DNA from: Callorhinus ursinus
Lineage: Eukaryota > Chordata > Mammalia > Carnivora > Otariidae
Direction: 5' to 3'
NCBI RefSeq assembly: GCF_003265705.1
Contig: NW_020312785.1
Coordinates: forward strand, 126,906,981-126,970,980
Length of the DNA stretch: 64,000 nt
Shown here: one piece after another, positions 22,735 through 34,259 of the stretch
Layout: each line of letters starts with the position of its first letter
Numbering within the stretch: position 1 is the stretch's first letter
The notes under the pieces: model-generated
What the model was told of the DNA's origin: nothing
What the model saw: only the letters and a program-made list of their open reading frames with translations
The model's database searches: none
Translations under genes and position numbers: made by a program

Positions 22735-22905
22735 TATTTTAGGTAATTTATACAAGTTCTCTCATTTAATTATCACAACATTGCTTGTGATATGTATCAT
22801 CTTCTCTATTTTATAAGCAAGGAAAAGAATATAAGAAGGCAAGTAATTTGGGCAAGGTTGACAGCCATCATAAGAAATAACAATCAGACCTGCCTAACTC
22901 TAAGT
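22735..22905 (-). repeat. MIR fragment, minus strand
   Basis: Reads as reverse MIR: CTCTCATTTAATTATCACAAC, then TCTATTTTATAAGCAAGG, GGCAAGTAATTTGGGCAAGG, and ATCAGACCTGCCTAACTC.. in the expected order. Confidence 0.65.
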
Positions 22906-23058
22906 TTCACATTACTTGCTTGAAACATGTGTCACAAAGTCTGTGGAAATCTGCAATTTATATCTATAACCTTGTGTCTCATCGTTTTCAGAAACACTTT
23001 GGTCGTAATTCAGTTCCATGGTTCTCTGGTGGAGGTGAAAACTCAAAAATCCCAGAAG

Positions 23059-23210
23059 CAGCATCTGCCTTCTGCTCAAGTCATGATCCCAGCATCCTGG
23101 GATCAAGCCCCACATCAGGTTCTCTGCTCAGGGGGAGTCTGCTTCTCCCTCTGCCTCTGCCCCTCCTCCTGTTCATGCTTTCTCTCTCTCTCAAATGAAT
23201 AAATTAAAAA
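23059..23210 (+). mobile_element. Can-SINE (SINEC), 5'-truncated
   Basis: Starts in the body (AGCATCTGCCTTCTGCTCAAG), then GTCATGATCCCAG, GGGATCAAGCCCCAC box B region, a CT-rich segment and a CAAATGAATAAATTAAAAAA tail. A perfect 14-bp target-site duplication, AAAAATCCCAGAAG, lies at 23045-23058 and 23211-23224, so truncation occurred at insertion. The tRNA head (box A) is missing, so it cannot be transcribed by its own promoter. Confidence 0.95.
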
Positions 23211-23224
23211 AAAATCCCAGAAGT

Positions 23225-24575
23225 AACTTTCTTTTCTCGGGAAGCTTATTAGAAGTTATTATTTTCTAAAATATTTTATGTCTATCATATGCATTTATTT
23301 TGTTTTTTAAGAAGTTGGTAGGTTTATCTTTTAAAAAGTGCTCTAGGTTTTTTTTTTTTCTTTATGGGAGGGAGAAGGTGATTTTGCTTCAAACAATGAG
23401 GTAGTTTATGATTTAATCGAAAATAAAATACCAGTGACTTGTTATCTTCCAACAAGAACTCTACAGTCCTTTGCTTGCACACTCCTTATTAGTCTCCTTG
23501 GCAACGGGTAATCACTTGTTTCCCTTAAATAGATGAGATGCCAACAAATATGTAATAGTGGCTCGATGCATCAGCAAAGAAAAGTGCCATAATGACAGCA
23601 TAATAAATCTGAACATGAAAAGTTAATAGCCACATTAGTGACAGCCTAACTATAGTGTGAGAAGCACATGGAGCCTGAATTTTCTGCTTCTATTTCATTC
23701 TTTTTGTGATACTCAGGTCTCCCTAGAAGGCCCTCCCCGCTCCCTCCCAATGTATGGCCTAAAACCTGTAAAGGCATAGAAACCCTTCAAAGTTAAAATG
23801 GACCAATTAATAATTATTACCCCCCATAAGAAAGGATTTTAACTTTATCTGGATCAGGTAAATATTTTTATAAAAAATATGACTTTGAGGTCAACCTTAA
23901 AGAGTTAAATGTGTAAATTGAACCTAACGTATTTATCTAAATATTTCGCATTTGGAGGTATTCACCTTGATTTGTTCCAATCAGGGTCATTAATCTCTAT
24001 TAGGATATTCTCTCTGCTCTCTGATTAAGTATCACAGCTCTGTTGTATAGACCAATATAAAACTCACCATCGTTCTCTCACCGTGGAGCCAGAGAGAGCT
24101 GGGGCAGGCCACACCTCTGAAGGTGTAACTAGGTACAGTGACCCTGCTTGATTCATGGTGGGGGAGGCATTTCCTCTTCTCATTGTTGCTGGGTATATAT
24201 GGGCCTTTTGCACTGGCCAGTGGACAGCCATTGCTTTAATTCATCCCAGAATTAACTGTGCTCTGCAGTGGCATGAAATTTAGGCCAAAACAAGAAGCCA
24301 GTGACACAAGTCTCCTACCTTTCCTCCCTTCTTTGTTTTTAGCTCCACTTCTTTTATTTCCTATCATTTCTTCTAGTCTTTTCCATCTTCCCTTAATCTA
24401 GGGTCCAATTCTGTCTTTTCCCTTGACAGAATAATAAAGCCATCTGAAAAATGCATCTCCTATAAGATATTAAGCAGCCCAACATAAAAAAAAAAGGTGA
24501 GACTAGAGAATAAAACAGATCAGAGAAATAAAAACCTAAATAAATATAAATCTTATAATAATACTAGAAATTTTT
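23225..24575. other. Intergenic, mostly unique
   Basis: No recognised repeat or gene. GC content is slightly higher at 23700-24300 than in the flanks. Confidence 0.45.
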
Positions 24576-24579
24576 GCTG

Positions 24580-24760
24580 TCATTTGCCAAGTTGTTGCCA
24601 TATGTCAAACTGCGGGCTAAACTTTATATACATTATTTTCATTTAATCTTTACAATACTGATACTACTGTCTCGATTTTACAAGCAACAGGGTCACATAG
24701 CTAGAAAGTGGCAGAGTGAGTACTTTAATCTACATCGGCTGGTTTCCAAAGCCAACACAG
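24580..24760 (-). repeat. MIR-like fragment, minus strand
   Basis: TGTTGCCATATGTCAAACTG, ..TTTATATACATTATTTTCATTTAATC.., ..GATTTTACAAGCAACAGGGTC.., and CATAGCTAGAAAGTGGCAGAG follow the reverse MIR order. Confidence 0.65.
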
Positions 24761-24904
24761 AGTTGAAAGGGTCATTCAAGGAAAATGGATCATTTTTTTA
24801 CAAAATGTAGTCATCGTTCATTCAAAATTCTTGGAGGGTAATTAACCAAACTCTGAATAGTTCCAAGTCTCTGCCTTCCAAGGCATCTTTTCCATTATTA
24901 ATAC

Positions 24905-24965
24905 TCAGAGGAAGAATAGCTACTATTTATGTCATGCTTGCAATGTGCCAGACACATTCTTAACC
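24905..24965 (-). repeat. MIR fragment, minus strand
   Basis: GAATAGCTACTATTTATGTC, ..AATGTGCCAGACACATTCTTAA is the reverse MIR start. Only about 60 bp before the plus-strand MIR that follows. Confidence 0.55.
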
Positions 24966-24974
24966 TAGAACATG

Positions 24975-25220
24975 ATCAGTGATTCTAACTGTGGGTTCTG
25001 GAGTCAGATTGCCAGGGTTTGAATCCTTATTCTACCATTGTGAGAGCTTGGGCCTCTGTACCTTCATAACACCTCAGTTTTCTCCTTTTATAAAGTGGGA
25101 AATAATAAAATCCCCATTAATATAGGGTTATAGTGAGAATTAGATGAGGTAATGCACATATAACTCAACCCCTGGGAATATGATTGCAACTAGGAAGCAT
25201 TCAGTAAAGGTTAACCACTT
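24975..25220 (+). repeat. MIR, plus strand
   Basis: Nearly full length: GTGGGTTCTGGAGTCAGATTG, CAGGGTTTGAATCC, TCTACCATTGTGAGAGC, CCTCAGTTTTCTCCTTTTATA, AATAATAAAATCCCC, ATAGTGAGAATTAGATGAGG and AGCATTCAGTAAAGG in MIR order. Confidence 0.85.
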
Positions 25221-25239
25221 TGTTGAGTTGTTTTTATTG

Positions 25240-25440
25240 TTGTTGCATGCAAGGCAATGTGCTGAGCGACTTACCTGCGTTATTGCACCTGATCTTCTTA
25301 GTAATTCTAAGTTATGCACTATGGTTATCCTTATTCTACAATTAAGAAAGATGAGGCCCAGAGGGGTTATACAATTTTCCTAAAGATACAGAGAGAGTAG
25401 TGGCTGAGCCAGGATCCTGTCCTAGGCATTATGTCTCCAA
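25240..25440 (-). repeat. MIR, minus strand
   Basis: GCAAGGCAATGTGCTGAGCG, TTATTGCACCTGATC, TTATTCTACAATTAAGAAAG, ATGAGGCCCAGAGGGG, TACACAATTTTCC-like region and GGCTGAGCCAGGATCC follow reverse MIR order. It faces the preceding MIR tail to tail. Confidence 0.75.
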
Positions 25441-26845
25441 AGCCTGCCATGTCAGCAGCTGGTATTCTGACTCTATTGTTGGACAACCCTGTTGGTTAAC
25501 AAGCAGGTTCCTATTTGAAGCCAAACCGTGTCAATGAAATTTAACCCCTTGATCTTAGTTTCTGTTATTAATCATTTATGCATATCCCTGAACCATGAGA
25601 ATTTTCTTTTTCATTCCTCCCATGTAACGCTCCACCTCCCTCCTCATCCACCTTACCCCAACAATCCTGCCTCACTAACTTCTCAACACAAGTAATTTGT
25701 TAAAGTTACTCTAGGGAAAATGTACAAAATAAATATATACCTCCCAAAACAAGAAAGCAATTTTCATAACGTGTTTGACCAAAAGCCTGTCTTAAATTTA
25801 ACAAATAAGATCTATTAAGGATCAATGCTTTTCTTATGATGGAAGGTAATGATAGAGGCAATCCACTGAATCTGGGAGTTTCTCAGCCTATTCTCTGAGA
25901 AGAGTCAGTTCTGTGTCCTTTGCCAGCGAGAGAGGGGCATGCATGTGCAAATTACTCTGCCCCAGTAGGGATGGGTGTTCTGGCTTGGCGGCTCACATTA
26001 CCTTACACCCACAAGGCACTGGGACTGCCTTTCAAGAATCAGCATCTTTAGAGAAGTTATATGCCTGTTGCAAATTTGTATCATAGCAACATGCACATTT
26101 TTAATAAATAAATGGTTCTCCAAATAACTTTATTCACTGAGGAGAGATTTCAGGTTCTTCTCTCAGTCTGAATAGCACTTGATGTTCTGTTCTTCCTGTG
26201 TTGAATCTAAAAACCACACAAACTTTCTTCCCCCTCCGTAAATTATTATCAGACGTGGAAAATACTTTGGTTTTCAGGGGATGGTAAAACATTATTTTTC
26301 AAAATTCTCTGGAGTTATTAGAGAAACAATGTCAAGGATGAGAGTTTGACTTAAAAGGATGAATCTCTCTCAGATATCCTTTCTGTATCTACCACTAGAA
26401 CACTGACTTGGCAAAGGTAATGTTCTGATTTCATTTCCAGTCAGCTCATGCCTTGAGTGCTCCTCCTTGCAGTTTAGGGGGTAGGGTAAAGTGGAGTAGA
26501 GTAACAGAAAAAATATATATACACTACAAGATAGAGCATTATATAATTTTTTACATACATAATTATGTGAGGGATTATGCAACTGAACCAAGGAAATCAG
26601 GCTAAGTTCCAAGTAATTTCTATTGAAATGCCAAATATCTCTATTTTCACTCATACCTCACCCTACCCCAATTCTGTCCTCCATGGTTTATGGTGAGTGG
26701 TCTAACATAGTCCAAAGATTCCTCCTATACGAATGTCTCTACCTCTGGGAAAAATACCTGCCCAGCCTTCATAAACAAGAACTTCATCATTTAGAAAAGT
26801 CATGGCATCCCTTCTTGTATGGCTCTAGACACTGGCTCATCTTCT
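25441..26845. other. Intergenic, no recognised feature
   Basis: Nothing assignable as gene or repeat. Open frames at 26370-26654 (minus) and 26623-27003 (plus) have no domain signature; the second runs into L2-like sequence. Confidence 0.5.
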
Positions 26846-26849
26846 ACCA

Positions 26850-27120
26850 TTCTGAAATTCTCTCTCATCTGCAAGCCTTCTCTGACCTGCCTTTTCCTTT
26901 TCCCCCAGAAGATAGGTACTCATTTTTGGTTTGTGTAACAGTTTATGTATCCTGCCGGCATAATCTACATTTATTTTTCTGCACGTTCATGTACTTTCTA
27001 TAGTGTGAACTTCTTAGGACAGATGCTATGTTTAGGCTTTTTGTTGTTGTTGTTTTTAATCCAAATTGTTTAGCAAACTGTTTCAAGAAATGTTTGTGGG
27101 ATGGTTGGATGACTGGATGG
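26850..27120 (+). repeat. L2 LINE 3' region
   Basis: TCTGCAAGCCTTCTCTGACC, CTTTTCCCCCAGAAGATAGG, GTATCCTGCCGGCATAATC, GTGTGAACTTCTTAGGACAG, GATGCTATGTTTAGG and GATGGATGAATTAAATG are in the order of the L2 terminal region. The 126-codon frame at 26623-27003 overlaps it. Confidence 0.6.
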
Positions 27121-27140
27121 ATGAATTAAATGATGAGACT

Positions 27141-27228
27141 TAATAGTAGAAGGAACATAGAAGATAGTAGAAGAAAAGTAGATAGTAAAATATAGTAGAT
27201 GGTAGAAGATAGAAGAAAAGTAGAATTA
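27141..27228. repeat. Imperfect AGTAGAAGATAG minisatellite
   Basis: Repeats of AGTAGAAGATAGTAGAAG and AAGTAGATAGTAAAATATAG type words, with AGAAGAAAAGTAGA occurring twice (about 27169 and 27211). Confidence 0.75.
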
Positions 27229-27319
27229 TATAACTGACCCAAGCTCTTCACTGCCTGGAAGAATCACTAATCAAACATTCATCGATGTAGGAGATCATTA
27301 ATTTGAGGGAAAAGAGCAA

Positions 27320-27550
27320 TTGGATTAAAAACAAAAAGACTGGGGCTTAAATACCTACAACAGTACCTACTTCCTGTTTGGCCTTGCTCTTATTGCTTAA
27401 TTTCTTAGATCAAAGACTACCTCTTGCATAAATTGGGCATAATAAAGTTTACCCCAAAGGATTTTTATAAAAATTAAATAAGATTATGTAAATAAAGGGT
27501 CTGGTCAATTACAAGTACTCAATAAATGGTAACTATTACTATTTCTAAGC
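27320..27550 (+). repeat. MIR-like, plus strand
   Basis: AAAAAGACTGGGGCTTAAATAC, ..TTGGCCTTGCTCTT.., ..AAATTGGGCATAATAAAGTT.., ..AAATTAAATAAGATTATGTAAA.. and ..AGTACTCAATAAATGG.. follow MIR order. Confidence 0.65.
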
Positions 27551-27682
27551 CTAAGAACCTCTGTATACTTTAAAACCTATTTTTGCTCTTAAATAAAAAT
27601 TATTGAAGACCTCTCAGTACACACAAATGCATGGATAGGCATTTTCTCCGTAACACTAATGTTCAAATCAAGAGATGATTTA

Positions 27683-27683
<1 letters not shown>

Positions 27684-27727
<44 letters not shown>
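27684..27727. repeat. (CA)n microsatellite
   Basis: Uninterrupted CA dinucleotides, about 22 units. Confidence 0.98.
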
Positions 27728-27729
<2 letters not shown>

Positions 27730-27807
27730 ATCAGGAGTACAAAATGTCTGTTGTTCCCTGAAAATACATTTTGGCTTAGGAACTGTTGCTTGTGTACAAG
27801 GCATACA

Positions 27808-27841
<34 letters not shown>
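27808..27841. repeat. (AAT)n microsatellite
   Basis: About 11 AAT units directly in front of the reverse MIR. Confidence 0.97.
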
Positions 27842-27842
<1 letters not shown>

Positions 27843-28035
27843 GTAATATTTATATTGTGGTTATTATGTTCCAGGTGCTATTTTAAGCACCTCACTTATA
27901 TTTGGTTCATTCATGGACACAAGAGCACTATGATGTAGAGGTACTGTTAGTTTCCCCATTTAACAAGTGGGGAAACTTAAGCACGGAGTAATTATATAAC
28001 TGGCCCAAGCTCATACAGCTTGTAAATAGCGCCAG
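27842..28035 (-). repeat. MIR, minus strand
   Basis: TATTATGTTCCAGGTGC, TTTTAAGCACCTCAC, GAGCACTATGATGTAGAGG, CCCCATTTAACAAGTGGGG, AACTTAAGCACGGAG and AACTGGCCCAAGCTCAT in reverse MIR order. Confidence 0.8.
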
Positions 28036-28635
28036 TTGGGCAAATTGATTAAGGGAGCAATGACATGAAGTTACTTCATTATGAAACAAGTGGCTGGGCA
28101 GGAGCTATTCAGTATTTGTAGAAAAGCATCTACCCAATCTTATGAAGCTAAACATAATGGAAAGGAAGAATGACTTACAGAAACATATACTATGCTAGTC
28201 TAAGTTATGCATGGTTGGAAAAGAGGGTCAGGTTCCCACCCAAGTGAAGAGAGTCCTTTTATTGCTTGCTGTCTATTGGCACCTGAAGTTGCAAGACTCT
28301 TGGGCAAGGTGGGTGGCGGGTAGGAATGCTCAGCCCAGAGCACTAGGTGCCCAGAGGTGCCCAGAGCACCATTTGGATTTGGAGCTTGCAATTTTTTGTG
28401 TGTGGCTTGTCCCTGAAGAGGAATGCAGTGATATTTGGGTCATGTAAACTCTCTAGAATGTACTTCAGCTATGTAATCACATAAACTGGTATCTATGGGA
28501 GATTTATACCAAAGTGGAAAAATTCCTTTTGGGAAAAAGCCTAGTCACAGTGGTGACACTATTCCAATATTATTTATTATACCAAAGATTATAAAGAAGG
28601 GCCACTAAAGAATGTCAGAACTAGTAGCTCTTTCA
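28036..28635. other. Intergenic, no recognised feature
   Basis: Unassigned. Open frames here (28211-28447 plus, 28200-28391 minus) overlap each other on opposite strands and have no domain. Confidence 0.5.
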
Positions 28636-28805
28636 GACAGTGGTTTAGTGTACAAAAGAATCACCATGAGAGTTGGAAACAGGTAGAGCATCATCTTCAA
28701 AGATCCTGATTCTCTCTTAGGTAGTGCCCAAGAATTTGCATAATGTGCTTTCCTCGTGATGCCTTTGGGGGTGGTCTATGTACCACACTTGAGCAAACTC
28801 TGCTC
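28636..28805 (+). mobile_element. MER5-like non-autonomous hAT fragment
   Basis: CAGTGGTTTAGTGTACAAAAG, then AATCACC, GATCCTGATTCTCTC, CAAGAATTTGCATAATG, and GGTCTATGTACCACACTTGAG follow the MER5 (hAT-Charlie) order. Terminal inverted repeats are only partly preserved (CAGTGGTT at the start). Confidence 0.6.
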
Positions 28806-29695
28806 GAGGGCATCTGTAGTTGTTTAATAGTTGATACCATTTGTTTTAAATGCTTCAAAACCTGTTAAAAATTACAGAAATGATCTCTTGACCCTTATGT
28901 CATTACCCTAGATCCTAAGATATGCAGGCATTCTCATACCAAAATTTGGAAGGCAATTAGTCTCAGACACACTGGAGATTATAAAATGATCCTTCATTAA
29001 GTGATACAGATATTTTTGTCCTCAGAGATCTCAGGGTGCCATCAGGCAGATTTGGCCTTGTAATTTTTTCTACCATATTTAAAATGTCTATTTCCTATCA
29101 CACATTTCCCTGCAGTGGTTGGATCCTTGCTTAGAGACAGTGGAGACGTGGATGCCTCATGGAGAAGTCCTGGCATTCCATGATTTCTGACTGCCGCTAA
29201 GGAATTCATCAGGTTTAGAAAGGCCTCTTCTTGCTGCTCTGTAATTGATGACCCTTCTAACATCAATCTTATTGCTGTATTAAAGTGACTACAACACACT
29301 GAAGACCAATAAAAGGAATTTGAGATTTGAATATAAGAGGTATGGCCATGAGCAGTGAAAGGGTTGATGGATGGTCACAGATTTTGCACTTCGGTCTGAA
29401 CATCTTAGATCGCTTTACTGTAAAAGGAAAGACAGTGAATGGTGAAGTGCTCTGCAACTGAAAGGAGCTCAGAGTCATCAGCACCATCATCATTACCATT
29501 GTGATCATAGTCAACATTATTATGCCTCAACAAATTTAATTAAAAGCTGTGACCTTCAGCCTGTAGTACAAATGATTTCTGGTTATCTATTCTTTAGCTA
29601 GATTCTATGAAGTTTTGTTATTTTCTCTACAAAAGAGCCTGATGAAACACTTCCTAGTGTACAGTAGAAAAAAATTAGGCGTTGGCATTCTTGAT
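28806..29695. other. Intergenic, no recognised feature
   Basis: Nothing assignable. Confidence 0.5.
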
Positions 29696-29699
29696 CTAA

Positions 29700-29895
29700 A
29701 TATTGTCTCCAAAGCTTATTTACTGTTTATCTTGAGGCAGGTGCTTGACTTCTCTGATCTTATTTTACATTTATAATATAGGGATAGTAATTTTTTGCCC
29801 TTGTGATCATTGTGAAGATAAAATTTAAAAACCAGAAGCATAGGATTTAGCATAGAGACTAGCACTGACTATATTTTAGTTACCATCCCCTTATC
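29700..29895 (+). repeat. MIR-like, plus strand
   Basis: TTGTCTCCAAAGCTTATTTAC, CTTGAGGCAGGTGCTTGAC, CTCTGATCTTATTTTAC, ..ATAGGGATAGTAATTTT, TTGTGAAGATAAAATTTAAA match the MIR central and 3' parts. Confidence 0.6.
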
Positions 29896-29931
29896 AAAAA
29901 GCAACGTGTTTTATTTAAATTTTTATTGTTA

Positions 29932-30372
29932 TGTTAATCACCATACATTACATCATTAGTTTTTGATGTAGTGTTCCATGATTCATTGTTTGTGCATAAC
30001 ACCCAGTGCTCCACGCAGAATGTGCCCTCTTTAATACGAATCACCAGGCTAACCCATCCCCCCGCCCCCCTCCCCTCTAGAATCCTCAGTTTGTTTTTCA
30101 GAGTCCATCGTCTCTCATGGTTCATCTCCCCCTCCGATTTACTCCCCTTCATTCTTCCCCTCCTGCTATCTTCTTCTTTTTTTTTTTTTCTTAATCTATA
30201 TTCCATTATTTGTTTCAGAGGTACAGATCTGTGATTCAACAGTCTTGCACACTTCCCAGTGCTCACCATAGCACATACCCTCCCCAATGTCTATAACCCA
30301 GCCACCCCATCCCTCCCACCCCCCCCCACCGCTCCAGCAACCCTCAGTTTGTTTCCTGAGATTTAGAATTCC
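29932..30372 (-). other. L1 3' UTR
   Basis: On the plus strand it contains the C-rich strings CCCCGCCCCCCTCCCCTC and CCCACCCCCCCCCACCGC (G-rich in the sense of L1), the G-rich tract characteristic of L1 3' UTRs. The poly(A) tail is short and eroded. Confidence 0.85.
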
Positions 30373-33300
30373 TCATATCAGTGAGGTCATATGATACATG
30401 TCTGTCCCTGATGGACTTATTTCATTCAGCATAATACCCTCCAGTTCCATCCACGTCGTTGCAAATGGCAAGATCTCATTCCTTTTGATGGCTACATGAT
30501 ATTCCATTGTGTATATATACCACTTCTTCTTTATCCATTCATCTGTCGATGGACATCTTGGCTCTTTCCACAGTTTGGCTATTGTGGATATTGCTGCTAT
30601 AAACATTGGGGTGCACGTACCCCTTCGGATCCCTACATTTGTATCTTTGTGGTAAATACCCAGTAGTGCCATTGCTGGATCATATGGTAGCTCCATTTTC
30701 AACTTTTTGAGGAACCTCCATACTGTTTTCCAGAGTGGTCGCACCAGCTTGCATTCCCACCAACAGTGTAGGAGGATTCCCCTTTCTCCGCATCCCCGCC
30801 AACATCTGTCGTTTCCTGACTTATTAATTTTAGCGATTCTGACTGGTGTGAGGTGGTATCTCATTGAGGTTTGGATTTGGATTTCCCTGATGCCGAGCAA
30901 TGTTGAGCACTTTTTCACACATCTGTTGGCCATTTGGATGTCTTCTTTGGAGAAATGTCTGTTCATGTCTTCTGCCCATTTCTTGATTGGATTATTTGTT
31001 CGTTGGGTGTTGAGTTTGATTAGTTCACTGTAGATTATGGATACTAGCCCTTTATCTGATATGTCATTTGCAACTATTCTCTCCCATTCTGTCGGTTGAT
31101 TTTGGTTTTGTGGACTGTTTCTTTTGCTGTGCAAAAGCTATTTATCTGGAGGAAATCCCAATAGTTCATTTTTGCCCTTGCTTCCCTTGCCTTTGGCAAT
31201 GTTTTGAGGAAGAAGTTGCTGCGGCTGAGGTCGAAGAGGTTGCTGCCTGTGTTCTCCTTTACGATTTTGATGGACTCCTGTCTCACATCTAAGTCTTTCA
31301 ACCATTTGGAGTCTATTTTTGTGTGTGGTATAAGTAAACGATCCAGTTTCATTCTTCTGCATGTGGCTGTCCAATTTTCCAACACCATTTGTTGAAGAGA
31401 CTGTCTTTTTGCCATTGGACATTCTTTCCTGCTTTGTCAAAGATGAGTTGACCATAGAGTTGAGGGTCCATTTCTGGGCTCTCTTTTATATTCCATTGAT
31501 CTATGTGTCTGTTTTTGTACCAGTACCATACTGTCTTGATGATGACAGCTTTGTAATAGAGCTGGAAGGCCGGAACTGTGATGCCACCAGCTTCGCTTTT
31601 CTTTTTCAACATTCCTCTGGCTATTTGGGGTCTTTTCTGGTTCCCAAATTTTAGGATTATTTGTTCCATTTCTTTGAAAAAAATGGATGGTATTTTGATG
31701 GGGATTGCATTGAATGTGTAGATTGCTCTAGGTAGCATTGACATCTTCACAATGTTTGTTCTTCCAATCCATGAGCATGGAACGTTTTTCCATTTCTTTC
31801 TGTCTTCCTCAATTTCTTTCATGAGTATTTTATAGTTTTCTGAGTACAGATCCTTTGCCTCTTTGGTTAGATTTATTCCTAGGTATCTTATGGTTTTGGG
31901 TGCAATTGTAAATGGGATCGACTCCTTAATTTGTCTCTCTTCTGTCTTGTTCTTGATGAATAGGAATGCTACTGATTTCTGTGCATTGATTTTATATCCT
32001 GCCACTTTACTGAATTCCTGTATGAGTTCTAGCAGTTTTGGGGTGGAGTCTTTTGGGTTTTCCACATACAGTATCATATCATCTGCAAAGAGTGAGAGTT
32101 TGACTTCCTCTTTGCTGATTTGGAAGCCTTTGATTTCTTTTTGTTGTCTGATTGCTGTGGTTAGGACTTCTAATACTATGTTGCATAGCAGTGGTGATAG
32201 TGGACATCCCTGCCGCGTTCCTGACCTTAGGAGGAAAGCTCTCAGCTTTTCCCCATTTAGAATGATATTTGCTGTAGGTTTTTCATAGATGGCTTTTATG
32301 ATATTTAGGTAGGTACCTCTATCCCTATACTCTGAAGAGTTTTGATCAAGAAAGGATGCTGTACTTTGTCAAATGCTTTTTCTGCATCTATTGAGAGGAT
32401 CCTATGATTCTTGTTCTTTCTTTTGTTAATATATTATATCACGTTTATTGATTTGCGGATGTTGAACCAACCTTGCCGCCCAGGGATAAATCCCACTTGG
32501 TCATGGTGAATAATCCTTTTAATGTACTGTTGGATCCTACTGGCTAGTATTTTGGTGAGAATTTTTGCATCCGTGTTCATCAAGGATATTGGTCGTAATT
32601 CTCCTTTTTGATGGGGTCTTTGTCTGGTTTGGGGATCAAGATAATGGTGGCCTCATAAAATGAGTTTGGAAGTTTTCCTTCCATTTCTATTTTTTGGAAC
32701 CGTTTCAGGAGAATAGGTATTAATTCTTCTTGAAAGGTCTGATAGAATTCCCCTGGGAAGCCATCTGGCCCTGGGCTTTTGTTTGTTGGGAGCTTTTTGA
32801 TGACTGCTTCAATTTCCTTAGTGGTTATAGATCTGTTCAGGTTTTCTATTTCTTCCTGGTTCAATTTTGGTAGTTGATACATCTCTAGGAATGCATCCAT
32901 TTCTTCCAGGTTATCTAATTTGCTGGCATAGAGTTGCTCATAATATGTTCTTATAATTGTTTGTATATCTTTGGTGTTGGTTGTGATCTCTCCTCTGTCA
33001 TTCATGATTTGGTTGATTTGGGTCCTTTTTCTTTTCTTTTGATAAGTCTGGCCAGGGGTTTATCAATCTTGTTAATTCTTTCAAAGAACCAGCTCCTAGT
33101 TTCGTTGATCTGTTCTACTGTTCTTTTGGTTTCTATTTCATTGATTTCTGCTCTGATCTTTATTATTTCTCTTCTCCTGCTGGGTTTAGGGTATATTTGC
33201 TGATTTTTCTCTAGCTCCTTTAGGTTTAGGGTTAGGTTGTGTATTTGGGACCTTTCTTGTTTCTTCAGAAAGGCTTGTATTGCTATATACTTTCCTCTTA

Positions 33301-34200
33301 GGACTGCCTTTGCTGCATCCCAAAGATTTTGAACAGTTGTGTTTTCATTTTCATTGGTTTCCATGAATTTTTTTAATTCTTCTTTAATTTCCTGGTTGAC
33401 CCATTCATTCTTTAGTAGGATGCTCTTTAGCCTCCATGTATTTGAATTCTTTCCAACTTTCCTCTTGTGATTGAGTTCTAGTTTCAAAGCATTGTCGTCT
33501 GAAAATATGCAGGGAAATATCCCAATCTTTTAGTACCATTTGAGACCTAATTTGAGACCTAGGATGTGATCTATTCTGGAGAATGTTCCATGGGCACTAG
33601 AGAAGAATGTGTATTCTGTTGCTTTGGGATGGAATGTTCTGAATATGTCTGTGAAGTCCATTTGGTCCAGTGTGTCATTTAAAGTCTTTATTTCCTTGTT
33701 GATCTATTGCTTAGATGATCTGTCCATTTCAGTCAGGGGGGTGTTAAAGTCCCCCACTATTATTGTATTGTTGTCAATGTGTTTCTTTGCTTTTGTTATT
33801 AATTGCCTTATATAATTGGCTGCTCCCATGTTAGGGGCATAGATATTTACAATTGTTAGATCTTCTTGGTGGATAGACCCTTTAAGTAGGATATAGTGTC
33901 CTTCCTCATCTCTTATTACAGTCTTTGCTTTAGAATCTAATTTGTCTGATATAAGGATGCCACTCCAGCTTTCTTTTGGTGTCCATTAGCATGGTAAATG
34001 GTTTCCCACCCCCTCACTTTCAATATGGGGGTGCCTTGGGTCTAAAATGAGTCTCTTGCAGACAGCATATCGATGGGTCTTGTTTTTTAATCAAATCTGA
34101 AAGCCTGTGTCTTTTGATTGGGGCATTTAGCCCATTTACATTCAGGGTAACTATTGAAAGATATGAATTTAGTGCCATTGTATTGCCTGTAAGGTGACTG
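30373..34200 (-). pseudogene. L1 ORF2 remnant (endonuclease, reverse transcriptase, C-terminal domain)
   Basis: Broken into several minus-strand open pieces: 33002-33487 (end of endonuclease and linker), 32580-33005 (RT finger region, with the [11 protein letters not shown] motif at about 32740-32780), 31349-32077 (RT palm and thumb) and 30373-31134 (C-terminal part, ending in stop at 30373). The catalytic F-A-D-D codons are intact at 32078-32089. Pieces in different frames around 31100-31450 and 32580-33005 show frameshifts. Endonuclease sequence continues to about 34200 without a long frame. The normal enzyme nicks DNA and copies L1 RNA; this copy cannot make it. Confidence 0.92.
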
Positions 34201-34259
34201 TTACTGTATATTGTCTGTGTTCCTTTCTGGTCTATGCTGCTTTTAGGCTCTCTCTTTGC

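Noticed and set aside
26623..27003. 126-codon open frame, plus strand
   Set aside because: Overlaps L2-like sequence; no recognised domain.
29971..30287. Open frames on both strands
   Set aside because: Lie in the L1 3' UTR; G/C-rich runs keep frames open by chance.
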